NCBI GenBank assembly: GCA_024636785.1
Contig: JAGXGK010000042.1
Coordinates: 18,636 to 82,635, forward strand
Source: Gammaproteobacteria bacterium
Lineage (GTDB): Bacteria; Pseudomonadota; Gammaproteobacteria; SZUA-229
Length of the DNA: 64,000 nt
Direction of reading: 5' to 3'
Shown here piece after piece: positions 1 to 10,210 of this stretch; within the stretch, counting starts at the first letter, position 1; each line of letters starts with the position of its first letter. The notes under the pieces were generated by a model. It did not search any database. It was not told the DNA's origin and was given only the letters and a program-made list of their open reading frames with translations. The position numbers and the translations under genes were made by a program.

Positions 1-2
1 AA

Positions 3-287
3 TTCCCCGGTAGCACCATCACCCGTGCCATTCTGGAAGGTGAGATGGAGATGCAGCTTTCCGCCAGTGAGCTGTCAGAGACCAGCCAGGTGCTGAGCGA
101 TGAATTTATCAAGCAGCGGCTGGTTTCAGGTGAATTCTCGCTGGATGATCTGCTCAGAGAAGTGGAAAGCCGCTGCATCCGCATTGCACTGGAAATCAAC
201 AACAACAAGGTCAGCAAAGCAGCGGATGCGCTACAGGTAAACCGGACCACGCTCTACAGTAGAGTGCAGAAATTAGGGAAGCTGTAA
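3..287 (+). CDS. C-terminal fragment of a sigma54-type/NtrC-family regulator (Fis-type HTH), truncated by window edge
   Basis: Frame open from base 3; C-terminus SKAADALQVNRTTLYSRVQKLGKL is a Fis-type HTH. Confidence 0.65.
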   Translation, partial: FPGSTITRAILEGEMEMQLSASELSETSQVLSDEFIKQRLVSGEFSLDDLLREVESRCIRIALEINNNKVSKAADALQVNRTTLYSRVQKLGKL

Positions 288-289
288 TC

Positions 290-1633
290 ATGTACCAGGC
301 TCATTTTGGGCTGGAAAGACCGCCTTTTAAAATCACCCCCGACACCAGTCTGTTTTTTGAAGGCAGTCAGCGTGGCGCGGCACTGGACGCCCTGATCTAC
401 ACCGTCACCAGCGGCGAAGGCATTATCAAAGTGGTGGGCGAAGTCGGCAGCGGCAAGACAATGCTGTGCAGAATGCTGGAAGTGCGTCTGGCAGGCAAGG
501 TTGATGTTGTCTATATCGCCAATCCCAGCCTTTCGCCGGACAATATCCTGCATGTCATCGCGCACGAGCTGGGGCTGGAAATTGACAACAGCAGCAATAA
601 GCTCGATGTCATGCAGAAACTACACGCCTATCTACTGGAAAAACACGCCGATAATCGCCAGGTGGTTCTGTTTGTTGAAGAAGCCCAGAGCATGCCCATT
701 GAGACCCTGGAAGAGATCCGGCTGTTGAGTAATCTGGAAACAGAACACAGTAAATTATTGCAGATGGTGCTCTTCGGGCAGCCGGAACTGGACGTAAAAC
801 TGGCGCAGAGTCAGATTCGTCAGCTGAAAGAGCGCATCACCCACAGTTTCTATCTGGATCCCTTCCCGCCCGGGGACACGCTGGAGTACCTTAATTTTAG
901 ATTGCGAAACGTCGGCTACCGTGGCCCGGATGTGTTCAATCAGAAGACCGCCAATGCCATCGAAAAGTATTCAGGCGGCCTGACCCGGCGAATCAACATT
1001 CTGGCCGACAAGGCACTGATGGCCTCATTTTCGGAAGGCGGGCATGAGGTCACAATAAAGCATGTCCGCACCGGCGCCGTCGATAGCGATTTTAAAAAGA
1101 AGCGGAATGTGCGCCGCTGGCTGGCAGTAGCGGCAGTCGCCGTCGGTCTGGTGGCTGCGGTGTGGTTCGGTACAGTTATCGCGCCGTCGGAACAGAAAGA
1201 CTCGGCCGAGGCAACGCAAAATAATGAGATAACAGCAGCACCGGGCCAGGCTCCGGCAGAGACCATCGAGATCATAATTCCGGAGACTGATAGCCCGTTG
1301 GCATCAAGGCTTCAGGCAACAGAAGACTGGCTGGCGATAGCGCCGGACAGCCGATACAGCATACAATTGCTGATGACACGGGTGGACGATGTGCAGGGCG
1401 TAGAAAAATTCCTGAATGAACGCCCTGAAATGCTGGAACTCGACCAGATTTACATCTATGAAACGATCATCGATGAGACAAAAAACTATAGCGTGCTGTA
1501 CGGTGATTTTGAATCGTATCAGGTGGCGCTGACACAACTTCGCAGCCTGCCGGATGAGCTGAAGAGTAGCCAGCCGTTTCTACGCCGGCTCAGCGCCGTA
1601 CGCAAAGATTTAATCCGTAATCAGACATTGTAG
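290..1633 (+). CDS. mshM: ExeA/GspA-like AAA ATPase, MSHA biogenesis MshM-like, with TM segment and SPOR-like C-terminus
   Basis: MYQAHFGLERPPFKITPD start, Walker A GEVGSGKT, Walker B VVLFVEEAQ; next to secretin and pilus ATPase genes. Confidence 0.8.
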   Translation: MYQAHFGLERPPFKITPDTSLFFEGSQRGAALDALIYTVTSGEGIIKVVGEVGSGKTMLCRMLEVRLAGKVDVVYIANPSLSPDNILHVIAHELGLEIDNSSNKLDVMQKLHAYLLEKHADNRQVVLFVEEAQSMPIETLEEIRLLSNLETEHSKLLQMVLFGQPELDVKLAQSQIRQLKERITHSFYLDPFPPGDTLEYLNFRLRNVGYRGPDVFNQKTANAIEKYSGGLTRRINILADKALMASFSEGGHEVTIKHVRTGAVDSDFKKKRNVRRWLAVAAVAVGLVAAVWFGTVIAPSEQKDSAEATQNNEITAAPGQAPAETIEIIIPETDSPLASRLQATEDWLAIAPDSRYSIQLLMTRVDDVQGVEKFLNERPEMLELDQIYIYETIIDETKNYSVLYGDFESYQVALTQLRSLPDELKSSQPFLRRLSAVRKDLIRNQTL

Positions 1634-1680
1634 CGACAACAGGTTTAAGGAAAAACGAATAAGGAAAAATGGGTGAGTAA

Positions 1681-3285
1681 ATGAATAAAATAATTAGAAA
1701 TATCGGGGTTCTCGGGCTATCGCTGCTACTGATTGCCTGCGGTGCCAGTAATCCTCCGACCAGATCGGAAGGGCATCTTGATAATAAGTCGGCACCGCTC
1801 GATACCATTCCGGCGACAGTGAATGACGCCCCCATATTGCCCGAACCTGAACAGCGGCCCGCGCTGGAAACCTACACCGTGGTGGTCAATCAGGTGCCGG
1901 TGCGCGAGTTGTTGTTTTCCATGGCCCGGGATGCCAGTTTAAATCTGGATATCGACAGCGACATCGAAGGCAAAGTTACCATGAACGCCATCGACCAGAC
2001 TTTGCCGCAAATTCTGGAGCGGCTCACCCGTCAGGTCGCTATCAATTACACACTGGAAGACGACACCCTGCATATTCGCGCCGACAAGCCGTATCTGCAT
2101 CTCTACAGCGTCAACTATCTGAACATGTCACGCCTGAGCAAGGGCAGCGTTGAGGTCTCCACCGAAATCAGTTCGACGGGTACTACCGAAGGGGCTGCGG
2201 GTAATAACTCCAGTTCAGAGGTTAATAATGTCTCCGATAATGAGTTCTGGAAAACCCTGATCGTTAACTTCGGCGGCATCATCGGTGAAGAGGTCAAAGG
2301 CGACGAAGCCGGCAGCAGTCGAAATATCATGGTCAATCGCGAAACCGGCGTGGTCGGCGTGCGCGCGACATTCCGGCAGCACCGCGAAATTCAGACGTTT
2401 CTGGATCGCGTCATCGGCGGCGCGCAGCGTCAGGTTATGATCGAAGCCACCATCGCCGAAGTCACCCTGAGTGATCGCTATCAGGCCGGTATTGACTGGT
2501 CGATGGTGAAGATGGATGGCCTGGGCAATATCACCGATCAGATCAGTCAGAATTTACTGGGAGGCAACCTCGGCACCACCCCTTTCTTTGAATTGTCCAG
2601 CTCAACCACCACCAGCTCCGGCGAGAACCTGTCGGCGACCCTCAAGGCGCTGGAGACCTTCGGTGACGTAAAAGTATTATCCAGCCCCAAGGTCATGGCA
2701 CTCAATAATCAGACCGCCATGCTCAAGGTGGTCGACAACGCAGTCTATTTTTCCGTTGAAGTGACGCCCGAAATCATTAACGCTGCAACCGGCGTCGTCA
2801 CCAGTCCGGCCACCATCAGCACCGACATCAATACCGTGCCGATTGGCTTTGTCATGTCGGTGATGCCCTTCATTGACAGCAATGATGTGGTCACCCTGAA
2901 TATCAGGCCCACCATATCCAGAATTGTGGATACGGTAAACGATCCCAATCCGGAACTGGCAAAAGAAGGCGTCATCAGCAGCATTCCGGTCATTCAGGTG
3001 CGTGAGATTGAATCAGTGCTAAAAGTGAACAATGGTGACACCGCCGTCATCGGCGGGCTGATGCAGGATCAGGTCAATAAAAGAACCACCGGCATACCCA
3101 TCCTCTCCAGCATCCCTTTTCTGGGCGCGCTGTTCTCTTATCAGGATGACGAGTATGTGAAATCCGAGCTGGTGATTTTTATACGACCGGTCGTGGTGCA
3201 CGAGGCCAGTCTGAACGGTGACCTGAAAGAGTACCGCAAATATCTGATGGATGATTTTGATGCCAGTCCAGCCCAGTCCAGATAA
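1681..3285 (+). CDS. mshL: MSHA-type pilus secretin, lipoprotein
   Basis: Lipobox LLLIACG, secretin core (VKVLSSPKVMALNNQTA...GDTAVIGGLMQD). Confidence 0.88.
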   Translation: MNKIIRNIGVLGLSLLLIACGASNPPTRSEGHLDNKSAPLDTIPATVNDAPILPEPEQRPALETYTVVVNQVPVRELLFSMARDASLNLDIDSDIEGKVTMNAIDQTLPQILERLTRQVAINYTLEDDTLHIRADKPYLHLYSVNYLNMSRLSKGSVEVSTEISSTGTTEGAAGNNSSSEVNNVSDNEFWKTLIVNFGGIIGEEVKGDEAGSSRNIMVNRETGVVGVRATFRQHREIQTFLDRVIGGAQRQVMIEATIAEVTLSDRYQAGIDWSMVKMDGLGNITDQISQNLLGGNLGTTPFFELSSSTTTSSGENLSATLKALETFGDVKVLSSPKVMALNNQTAMLKVVDNAVYFSVEVTPEIINAATGVVTSPATISTDINTVPIGFVMSVMPFIDSNDVVTLNIRPTISRIVDTVNDPNPELAKEGVISSIPVIQVREIESVLKVNNGDTAVIGGLMQDQVNKRTTGIPILSSIPFLGALFSYQDDEYVKSELVIFIRPVVVHEASLNGDLKEYRKYLMDDFDASPAQSR

Positions 3286-3300
3286 TTTGAGATTGATGAT

Positions 3301-4623
3301 ATGAGCCTGTTACTGGACGCATTGAAAAAAGCTGAGAAAGAAAAACAGAAAATGCGCGAAGCGGAAACCGCAGCGGCTGATTACAGTAGTGCGGCAACAG
3401 AGGCTGAGCCTTTGGAGTTACAGGCGGCCACGCAAACCCCGCCCCTGCAACTGTCGCCGGAACCACCGGAAGCAGAAACTGTTGTCGATGAACTGGAACT
3501 GGTGCTGGATGAGCCACCCGAAGTTTTGGAGCCACCAGAGCCGCAGGGCCCTGCGCAGGAAGCACCCGAAGCGCCAACAGTGGAAGCAACGGAAGCGCCG
3601 CTGGAGCTGGAGAGAAGTGCCGCCACCACCTCCACCGTTTCGGATGATGCGTTGCAATTATTAATCTACAAAACCAACAAAAGATACCGCCGGAAACAGA
3701 AGATATTATGGGGCAGTCTATTATCTGTCGCCGTCATTATTCTGCTGGTGGCCGGAGGCTATCACTATTACGGTGTGCTGGAAGAGGTCGAATCACTGGA
3801 GCGTAAACATAGGCTGGCGATGCAGGCGGTGCAGGCCGAACCGGTAAAGCAAAGCCGGAAGCCATCGCCTGTTGAGTCGGTGAAAACAGACGAAGTCGCG
3901 CCGCCGCCTCCCCCGCGCGAAGTGGAAGTGAAGGCGAAGCCGCAGGCAGCTGCAAAACCGGTCGCTAAACCTGCGACCAGTGCGGTAACGCCACAGGTTA
4001 AGGCCGAGGAGGTCGAAAACAGTTTTTCAGTGCGGCAAACTAGAACTGAAGATCCGATCAATGCACTGCTGCAACAGGCCTGGCTGGCCTATAACCGTGA
4101 GGATTACTCCCGGGCGGGCAAAATCTATGAAAGCGTCTTGCAGCGTGAAGCAAAAAATCGCGATGCGCTGCTGGGCATGGCCGCGGTGGCTATCAAAAAC
4201 GATGACCTTAAAAAGGCGAAGCAGAGCTACCAGTTGCTTCTCAGGCTCGATCCCCGGGACCAGGTGGCGAATGCGGCAATGGCCAATCTGGAAAAAACCA
4301 CGATGGGTTCGCAGGAAGAGAGCCAGCTTAAGTCGCTTCTGCAACAGCAGCCATCCGCCTTTCATCTGAATTATGCCCTGGGCAACTATTATGCCGGTCA
4401 GGGCAAATGGCCGGAAGCGCAAGCGGCCTATTTCAAGGCCTGGCAGGGCGATGCTGAGAATGCGAATTATGCCTACAATCTGGCGGTGAGCCTGGATCAG
4501 CTGGGCAAGCGTAAAGAGGCGTTGCGTTTTTACCGGCAATGTCTGGTATTAGCGGAAAAACAGACGATCAGCTTTTCCAGAACGGATGTGCAAACACGCA
4601 TCGACAATCTTGCTGCCGAATAG
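3301..4623 (+). CDS. TPR protein with N-terminal TM, MshN-like
   Basis: MSLLLDALKKAEKEK start, central TM, C-terminal TPR-like repeats; same operon. Confidence 0.7.
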   Translation: MSLLLDALKKAEKEKQKMREAETAAADYSSAATEAEPLELQAATQTPPLQLSPEPPEAETVVDELELVLDEPPEVLEPPEPQGPAQEAPEAPTVEATEAPLELERSAATTSTVSDDALQLLIYKTNKRYRRKQKILWGSLLSVAVIILLVAGGYHYYGVLEEVESLERKHRLAMQAVQAEPVKQSRKPSPVESVKTDEVAPPPPPREVEVKAKPQAAAKPVAKPATSAVTPQVKAEEVENSFSVRQTRTEDPINALLQQAWLAYNREDYSRAGKIYESVLQREAKNRDALLGMAAVAIKNDDLKKAKQSYQLLLRLDPRDQVANAAMANLEKTTMGSQEESQLKSLLQQQPSAFHLNYALGNYYAGQGKWPEAQAAYFKAWQGDAENANYAYNLAVSLDQLGKRKEALRFYRQCLVLAEKQTISFSRTDVQTRIDNLAAE

Positions 4624-4629
4624 AAAATT

Positions 4630-6339
4630 ATGAATTCAGCCGAAATAATTATAAAAGCCAAAAAACGACTTGGCGAACGTCTGGTTGAAAAAGGGCTGGC
4701 GTCGGTCGATCAGGTTGAAATTGCTTTAACCGAACAGAAGAAGACCGGTCGCCTGATCGGCGAGATTCTGGTGTCGCTGGGTTTTGTCTCAGAGTCGGTG
4801 ATGCGGGATATGCTCGGTCAGGTGTTGGGCATCAAAAGTGTCGACCTGAAAAGCGTGGTGCCCGATGCCGCAGCGCTGGAGTTAATTCCAAAAGAAATGG
4901 CCGAACGGCACGTGATCGTCCCGATCAGTTTCAATCCGGAAAATCAGCATCTCCGACTGGCGATGAAAAATGCCTCCGATCTACAGACGCTGGATCGGGT
5001 ACACGCCCTGGTCGGTAGAAAAATCGAAATCACCCCCTTCGTTTCGGGCGAAGGTGAAATCAAACGGGCGATTGACCAGTTCTATGGTTATGAGCTTTCG
5101 GTGGACGGTATTCTGCGCGAGATCGAGACCGGTGAAATTGATTACCAGAGTCTCGACGCAGTCGAAGATGAATACAGCCAGCCGTTGATCAGGCTGGTCG
5201 ATGCGATTTTAGCCGACGCCGTAAAGCGCGATTCCTCGGACATTCATTTCGAGCCGGAAGACGGTTTCCTGCGCCTGCGCTACCGCATTGACGGCGTGAT
5301 GAGACAGATTCGCAGTCTGCATAAAGATTACTGGTCCGCCATTGTGGTGCGCCTGAAAGTGATGTCTTCGATGAATATTGCAGAAACCAGAATTCCGCAG
5401 GATGGTCGCCTGAGTCTGCAAGTGCAGGGCCACCGTGTTGATTTTCGTGTATCGGCACAACCCACCACACACGGCGAAAATATCGTATTGCGTGTGCTTG
5501 ACCGGGCCAAAGGCATTGTACCGCTGGAAGATCTGGGGCTGCATGAAGACACCCTCAGCGCCCTGAAAATGATGATGGCGCGCCCCGAAGGTATTATTCT
5601 GGTAACAGGGCCGACCGGTAGCGGTAAGACCACCACGCTCTACTCGATGCTCAATTACGTGAAGTCCGAAGAAGTAAACATCATGACGCTGGAAGACCCG
5701 GTGGAGTACCCGGTGGATATGATCCGCCAGACCTCCATCAACGAAGTGGCGAGGATGGATTTCGCCAACGGCATCCGCTCCATGATGCGGCAGGATCCCG
5801 ACATTATTTTGGTCGGTGAGGTGCGTGACGAAGACACCGCCGAAATGGCATTCAGAGCCGCCATGACCGGGCATCAGGTGCTGACCACCCTGCACACCAA
5901 TTCAGCCATTGGCGCGATTCCCCGCCTGCTGGATATCGGTGTACTGCCCGATATCATGACCGGAAACATTATCGGCATCATCAGCCAGCGCTTAATCCGC
6001 CTGTTGTGTACGCACTGCAAAGAGGAGGTATGGTCGGACGTGGTCGACAGCAGACTGCTGAGAGTCACTGAGCCGGTAAAAATTTATGAGCCCGCAGGCT
6101 GTGAGCGTTGTGGTCATACCGGCTACAAAGGTCGAATCTCCGTTATGGAAGCGTTAACCATCGAAGACGATCTGGATGAGTTGATTGCAAAAAGAGCAAC
6201 GCTGGGTGAGCTGAAAGAGTGTGCCGTGAAATCGGGTTATAAAACCCTGGCTGATGATGCCATAAGAGTAGTAAAAGCCGGCCTCACTTCTCTGCGGGAG
6301 GTTTCACGAGTGATCGATATGACGCGGCGACTGAAATAA
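4630..6339 (+). CDS. mshE: GspE/PilB-family assembly ATPase
   Basis: Walker A GPTGSGKTTTLY, DPDIILVGEVRD, CxxC...CxxC (CTHCKEE...CERCGHTGYKGR). Confidence 0.92.
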   Translation: MNSAEIIIKAKKRLGERLVEKGLASVDQVEIALTEQKKTGRLIGEILVSLGFVSESVMRDMLGQVLGIKSVDLKSVVPDAAALELIPKEMAERHVIVPISFNPENQHLRLAMKNASDLQTLDRVHALVGRKIEITPFVSGEGEIKRAIDQFYGYELSVDGILREIETGEIDYQSLDAVEDEYSQPLIRLVDAILADAVKRDSSDIHFEPEDGFLRLRYRIDGVMRQIRSLHKDYWSAIVVRLKVMSSMNIAETRIPQDGRLSLQVQGHRVDFRVSAQPTTHGENIVLRVLDRAKGIVPLEDLGLHEDTLSALKMMMARPEGIILVTGPTGSGKTTTLYSMLNYVKSEEVNIMTLEDPVEYPVDMIRQTSINEVARMDFANGIRSMMRQDPDIILVGEVRDEDTAEMAFRAAMTGHQVLTTLHTNSAIGAIPRLLDIGVLPDIMTGNIIGIISQRLIRLLCTHCKEEVWSDVVDSRLLRVTEPVKIYEPAGCERCGHTGYKGRISVMEALTIEDDLDELIAKRATLGELKECAVKSGYKTLADDAIRVVKAGLTSLREVSRVIDMTRRLK

Positions 6340-6354
6340 CTGAAGATGTAAATC

Positions 6355-7563
6355 ATGCCGGATTATAAATTCAAAACAATCGACGAAATGGGCAAGGTGC
6401 GCGGCGATACCATGATCGCCAGCAACCCCATGGAGCTGGAAAAACGCCTGAAAAGCATGGGCTTCGATCTGCTCAGTTTCGACGAGCAGGCCAAAGCCTC
6501 GAAATCATGGCTGCGCCGCAAAACCATCAGCCGACGAGAACTGATCAATTTTACTTTCCATCTTGAACAGTTATTAAAAGCCGGTGTGCCGCTGCTCGAC
6601 TGCCTGCGTGATATTCGCGACAGCCTGGATTACAGCCATTTTACCGATGTGTTGCAAACCATCATCGATGACATCGAAGGCGGTAAAACTTTGTCGCTGG
6701 CATTGTCCGAACACAAAAATATTTTTGATGACATCTATGTCACCCTGGTTCGCGTCGGCGAAGAGACCGGGCTTCTGGTCAGGGTACTGGGAGAAATGGG
6801 CGAGACCCTGCGCTGGCAGGATGAGCTGGCAGCGCACAGTCGAAAAATAATGATCTACCCCGGCATCGTCAGCTTTGTGGTGCTGAGCGTAGTCAGTTTT
6901 TTGATGATCTATTTGATGCCACAACTGCTGCCGTTCATAAAAAACATGGGCACGGAAATTCCCACGCATACGCGGATACTCATCTCGGTATCATCCGCAT
7001 TTGTGAATTACTGGTATGTCATGTTGCTGAGTCCGATAGCCATTTTTGTCACCATCAAATTGATCGCCGTTAACAGACCGGATGTTCAGCGCTTCATCGA
7101 CAAAATGAAACTAAAAATATGGCTGTTCGGGCCGCTAATGATGAAAATAAAATTAGCCCGCTTCGCCAACTATTTTGCCATGATGTACGGCGCAGGCATT
7201 ACGGTGCTGAATGCCCTGAAAATTTCCGAAGGCATTATGAACAACATGATGCTGGAAGACTCCATACACGGTGCCAGGGCACGCATCTCGGAAGGCATGC
7301 AAATCAGCGAAAGTTTTGAAGCGACCGGCGTATTTCCTTCCATGATCGTGCGCATGATCCGTATTGGTGAAGACACCGGTGCAATGGACGAAGCCCTGAT
7401 GAACGTCAGTTATTTCTATAATCGCGAAGTGAGAGAGTCGATAGATAAAATTGAGCCGGCCATGATGCCGGTATTGACAGTGCTGCTGGGCGGGATAATG
7501 ATGTGGATTATGCTCTCAGTACTGGGCCCGGTTTACGATGCAGTGGCCAACATAAAAATATAA
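6355..7563 (+). CDS. mshG: GspF/PilC-family inner-membrane platform protein
   Basis: Two T2SSF-like halves, FTFHLEQLLKAGVPLLDCL and FANYFAMMYGAGITVLNAL. Confidence 0.9.
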   Translation: MPDYKFKTIDEMGKVRGDTMIASNPMELEKRLKSMGFDLLSFDEQAKASKSWLRRKTISRRELINFTFHLEQLLKAGVPLLDCLRDIRDSLDYSHFTDVLQTIIDDIEGGKTLSLALSEHKNIFDDIYVTLVRVGEETGLLVRVLGEMGETLRWQDELAAHSRKIMIYPGIVSFVVLSVVSFLMIYLMPQLLPFIKNMGTEIPTHTRILISVSSAFVNYWYVMLLSPIAIFVTIKLIAVNRPDVQRFIDKMKLKIWLFGPLMMKIKLARFANYFAMMYGAGITVLNALKISEGIMNNMMLEDSIHGARARISEGMQISESFEATGVFPSMIVRMIRIGEDTGAMDEALMNVSYFYNREVRESIDKIEPAMMPVLTVLLGGIMMWIMLSVLGPVYDAVANIKI

Positions 7564-7584
7564 TGTCAGGGATAATTAACGAGC

Positions 7585-9165
7585 GTGAATAGAGTTTTTT
7601 ATTTTTCAGGTCATCGACTAACGGTATTCCACTGGGACCGTAAAAAGTTTCACGGTGCCTGCTCGTTCGAGCCTAATCTGGAAGGCCTGGATAAATTCAA
7701 GCAGTATCTGAACACCTCCGCAAAATCGCCAGCCCGGTTACTGGTCGATGTCATTGAGGAAGACTTCAGAATAGAAACGGCACCGCATGTCTACGGTAAA
7801 GATAGAAAAGCCGTTATCGGTCGACTGCAAGACCGCCATTATCGCTCCAGCAGACAGTACGTCTATTCGGAAGTCATTGGCCGTGAGAAAAAAGGCCGCC
7901 GCGATGACAAAGTATTAATCGGCGGTATCACCAATCCGGGCCTGGTTGACATCTGGAAAGACACCATCGAAGAATGCCGGGTACCCTTAATTGGCATCTG
8001 GACGCTGCCATTGCTCAGTAAAGGCATGCTGCCACTGATCGGCGAGAAAGCCGGAGCCGTGCTGCTGGTGAGTCAGCAGGTTAACAGCAATCTTCGGCAG
8101 ACATTCTTCAGAGATGGCAAAATGCTCTCCAGTCGCCAGTCAGTGATTAATCAGGACGCCGGCAACATCAGCGACATTGGCAAGTTTGCCGCACCGGAAG
8201 TGGCAAGAACCGTCGCCTTTCTGCGCAATCAAAGGTTGATTGCTGCCGATGAGCTTGTGCATGTACACATAGTTGGCTCGGAAAGCCAGATTAAATCGCT
8301 GCAAGCCGAATTCAAAACAGATGCCTTAAATGTAATAAAAACCCACACCCTTCCCGAGCTGCAAAACAAAGCCGGCGTGCACGGCCTGTCAGGCAAATAC
8401 TCCGATGGGATACTAACCTGGTTATGTGCCAGGCAGCAGGCATTCCAGTCGCATTACGGCATGGCGAAAGAGTACCGCGAATATTATTACCAGCTGGGCT
8501 CAAAAGCGCTTATGGCCGCTAGTATCCTGCTGCTTCTGGCGGCCATGCTAATCGCGCAATCTAATTTCTCCAGCGCCATAGAGCATGAGCGCTCGGTCGA
8601 ACTGCTGCGCGTGCAGGCCGAGGAATACAAAAAATTATACAAGCTGCGCTTTGAAGAATACGAACCGGTGTTTGAGCACGCAAGATCAATGAATGCCGCC
8701 GTTGATATGGCCGAGCGCATAGCTCAGCACAGCCGAACCTCGCCGCTGGACTTCATGATAGAAATAAGTGAAGTACTGTCAAAGCCCGGCCTTGGTATCG
8801 AGCATATAGATAAGATCGAATGGCAGGCGGAACAGTATAAAGACCTCGGCGACATCAAAGAGGTTAATAAAGGAAAAGTTGATGCCACCGTCGAAGACCC
8901 GGTCAGGCATGTCGGCGTAATTCACGGGCGTATAAATATTTCAGATGATAATTATAGAGTCTCGGTGACGCAGGTTAACCGGATTATTGAAGCCCTGAGT
9001 CAGCATGAAAGAGTTGAACAGGTCGAAGTTCTGAATATGCCCGTTGAGGTTCGCTCGGAAAAAGCCTTCACCGACGAAAGCGGCTTGAACGTCAATGCCG
9101 GCAGCAAAAAACAGAAAGGTAGGTTTGCGCTCAAAGTGACGATGAGAGAGCCGGATCATGAATAA
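7585..9165 (+). CDS. MshI-like protein (PilM/PilN-like fusion), GTG start
   Basis: Position between GspF-type and PilO-like genes; cytoplasmic N-terminal region, single TM, PilN-like C-terminal part. Confidence 0.6.
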   Translation: MNRVFYFSGHRLTVFHWDRKKFHGACSFEPNLEGLDKFKQYLNTSAKSPARLLVDVIEEDFRIETAPHVYGKDRKAVIGRLQDRHYRSSRQYVYSEVIGREKKGRRDDKVLIGGITNPGLVDIWKDTIEECRVPLIGIWTLPLLSKGMLPLIGEKAGAVLLVSQQVNSNLRQTFFRDGKMLSSRQSVINQDAGNISDIGKFAAPEVARTVAFLRNQRLIAADELVHVHIVGSESQIKSLQAEFKTDALNVIKTHTLPELQNKAGVHGLSGKYSDGILTWLCARQQAFQSHYGMAKEYREYYYQLGSKALMAASILLLLAAMLIAQSNFSSAIEHERSVELLRVQAEEYKKLYKLRFEEYEPVFEHARSMNAAVDMAERIAQHSRTSPLDFMIEISEVLSKPGLGIEHIDKIEWQAEQYKDLGDIKEVNKGKVDATVEDPVRHVGVIHGRINISDDNYRVSVTQVNRIIEALSQHERVEQVEVLNMPVEVRSEKAFTDESGLNVNAGSKKQKGRFALKVTMREPDHE

Positions 9166-9772
9166 GAAATTATATATTCACCCGCTCATAAAAAAACCAC
9201 TGATACTATTCATGGCGGTAATAATTATTGCCATAGCGCTGGTTGCCGCCTCGGATCGTTATATAAAACATGCTTATGAAGGGCGACAATCAGAAAACAG
9301 AGCCATGCGCTTATGGAAAAACAAAATAGACGGCTCCAGAGAAAGCAACAAAATAATTGATCAATATGAATCGGATTATCGGGCTCTGGTAAGCAATAAC
9401 ATAGTCGGCGAAGAGAATCGGCTCAACTGGCTGGAAACTATACAGGAAGCCGCCAATGCTAAAGGCCTGTTCTCGGTAAAATACAATGTCAGTAGCCAGC
9501 GCCTGGTGGAAGATAAACAAGGCCGGCATAGCGCACAAGGCCTGGAAATCTATCGTAGTATGATGACGCTGGATATGGAAATGGCGCACGAAGGTGATCT
9601 GTTTTCCATGCTCAATACCCTGCACGAAAAAGCGCAGGGACTTTTTACCGTCGATAAATGCGTGATTGAAAATACCGGCAACAAAATAAAAAATAGCACT
9701 GAAAGAATACAGGCCTATTGTGATCTCAGCTGGTACAGTTTCAAGTCAGCTGAAAAGCGGAGCCAACAGTAA
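9158..9772 (+). CDS. PilO/MshJ-like pilus assembly protein
   Basis: One N-terminal TM and coiled-coil region; start overlaps preceding gene. Confidence 0.55.
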   Translation: MNKKLYIHPLIKKPLILFMAVIIIAIALVAASDRYIKHAYEGRQSENRAMRLWKNKIDGSRESNKIIDQYESDYRALVSNNIVGEENRLNWLETIQEAANAKGLFSVKYNVSSQRLVEDKQGRHSAQGLEIYRSMMTLDMEMAHEGDLFSMLNTLHEKAQGLFTVDKCVIENTGNKIKNSTERIQAYCDLSWYSFKSAEKRSQQ

Positions 9773-9773
9773 A

Positions 9774-10181
9774 ATGATAACACTGAAAAAAATTCTATTG
9801 CCTCTCTTTTTGGTGCTGCCGCTACAGGCAATGGCGCAGCAATACAGCGAACAGTCGCTAAAAACATTATTCACCACCCCGCAAGAAAGGCAGGCGATAG
9901 ATAGCAACAGAAGAAATAACAGAGCTTCAGCCAATCAGATACAGGGCGGCACTTCCAGAGTCCAGCTCAATGGCATCGTGAAACGCAGCAACGGAAAAAG
10001 CGTAGTCTGGATCAACGGCCAGAACACTATGGATAGCTCAAATGTAGAAAACTACAAAGTATATTCAAACGCCATCAACGCCGGCAACAAAACCCCGGTG
10101 ATGATCGACGGCAAAACAATCTACCTCAAACCCGGCGAAACCTGGTCAGAAGGTGAGGGCGTTTCCGATGTTGCTAAATAA
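9774..10181 (+). CDS. MshK-like periplasmic protein
   Basis: Internal ATG (MITLKKILLPLFLVLPLQAMAQQ signal peptide) is a better start than 9720; operon position. Confidence 0.55.
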   Translation: MITLKKILLPLFLVLPLQAMAQQYSEQSLKTLFTTPQERQAIDSNRRNNRASANQIQGGTSRVQLNGIVKRSNGKSVVWINGQNTMDSSNVENYKVYSNAINAGNKTPVMIDGKTIYLKPGETWSEGEGVSDVAK

Positions 10182-10210
10182 TTTAAAAAGTGTAATCCAC
10201 CGTGTTATTC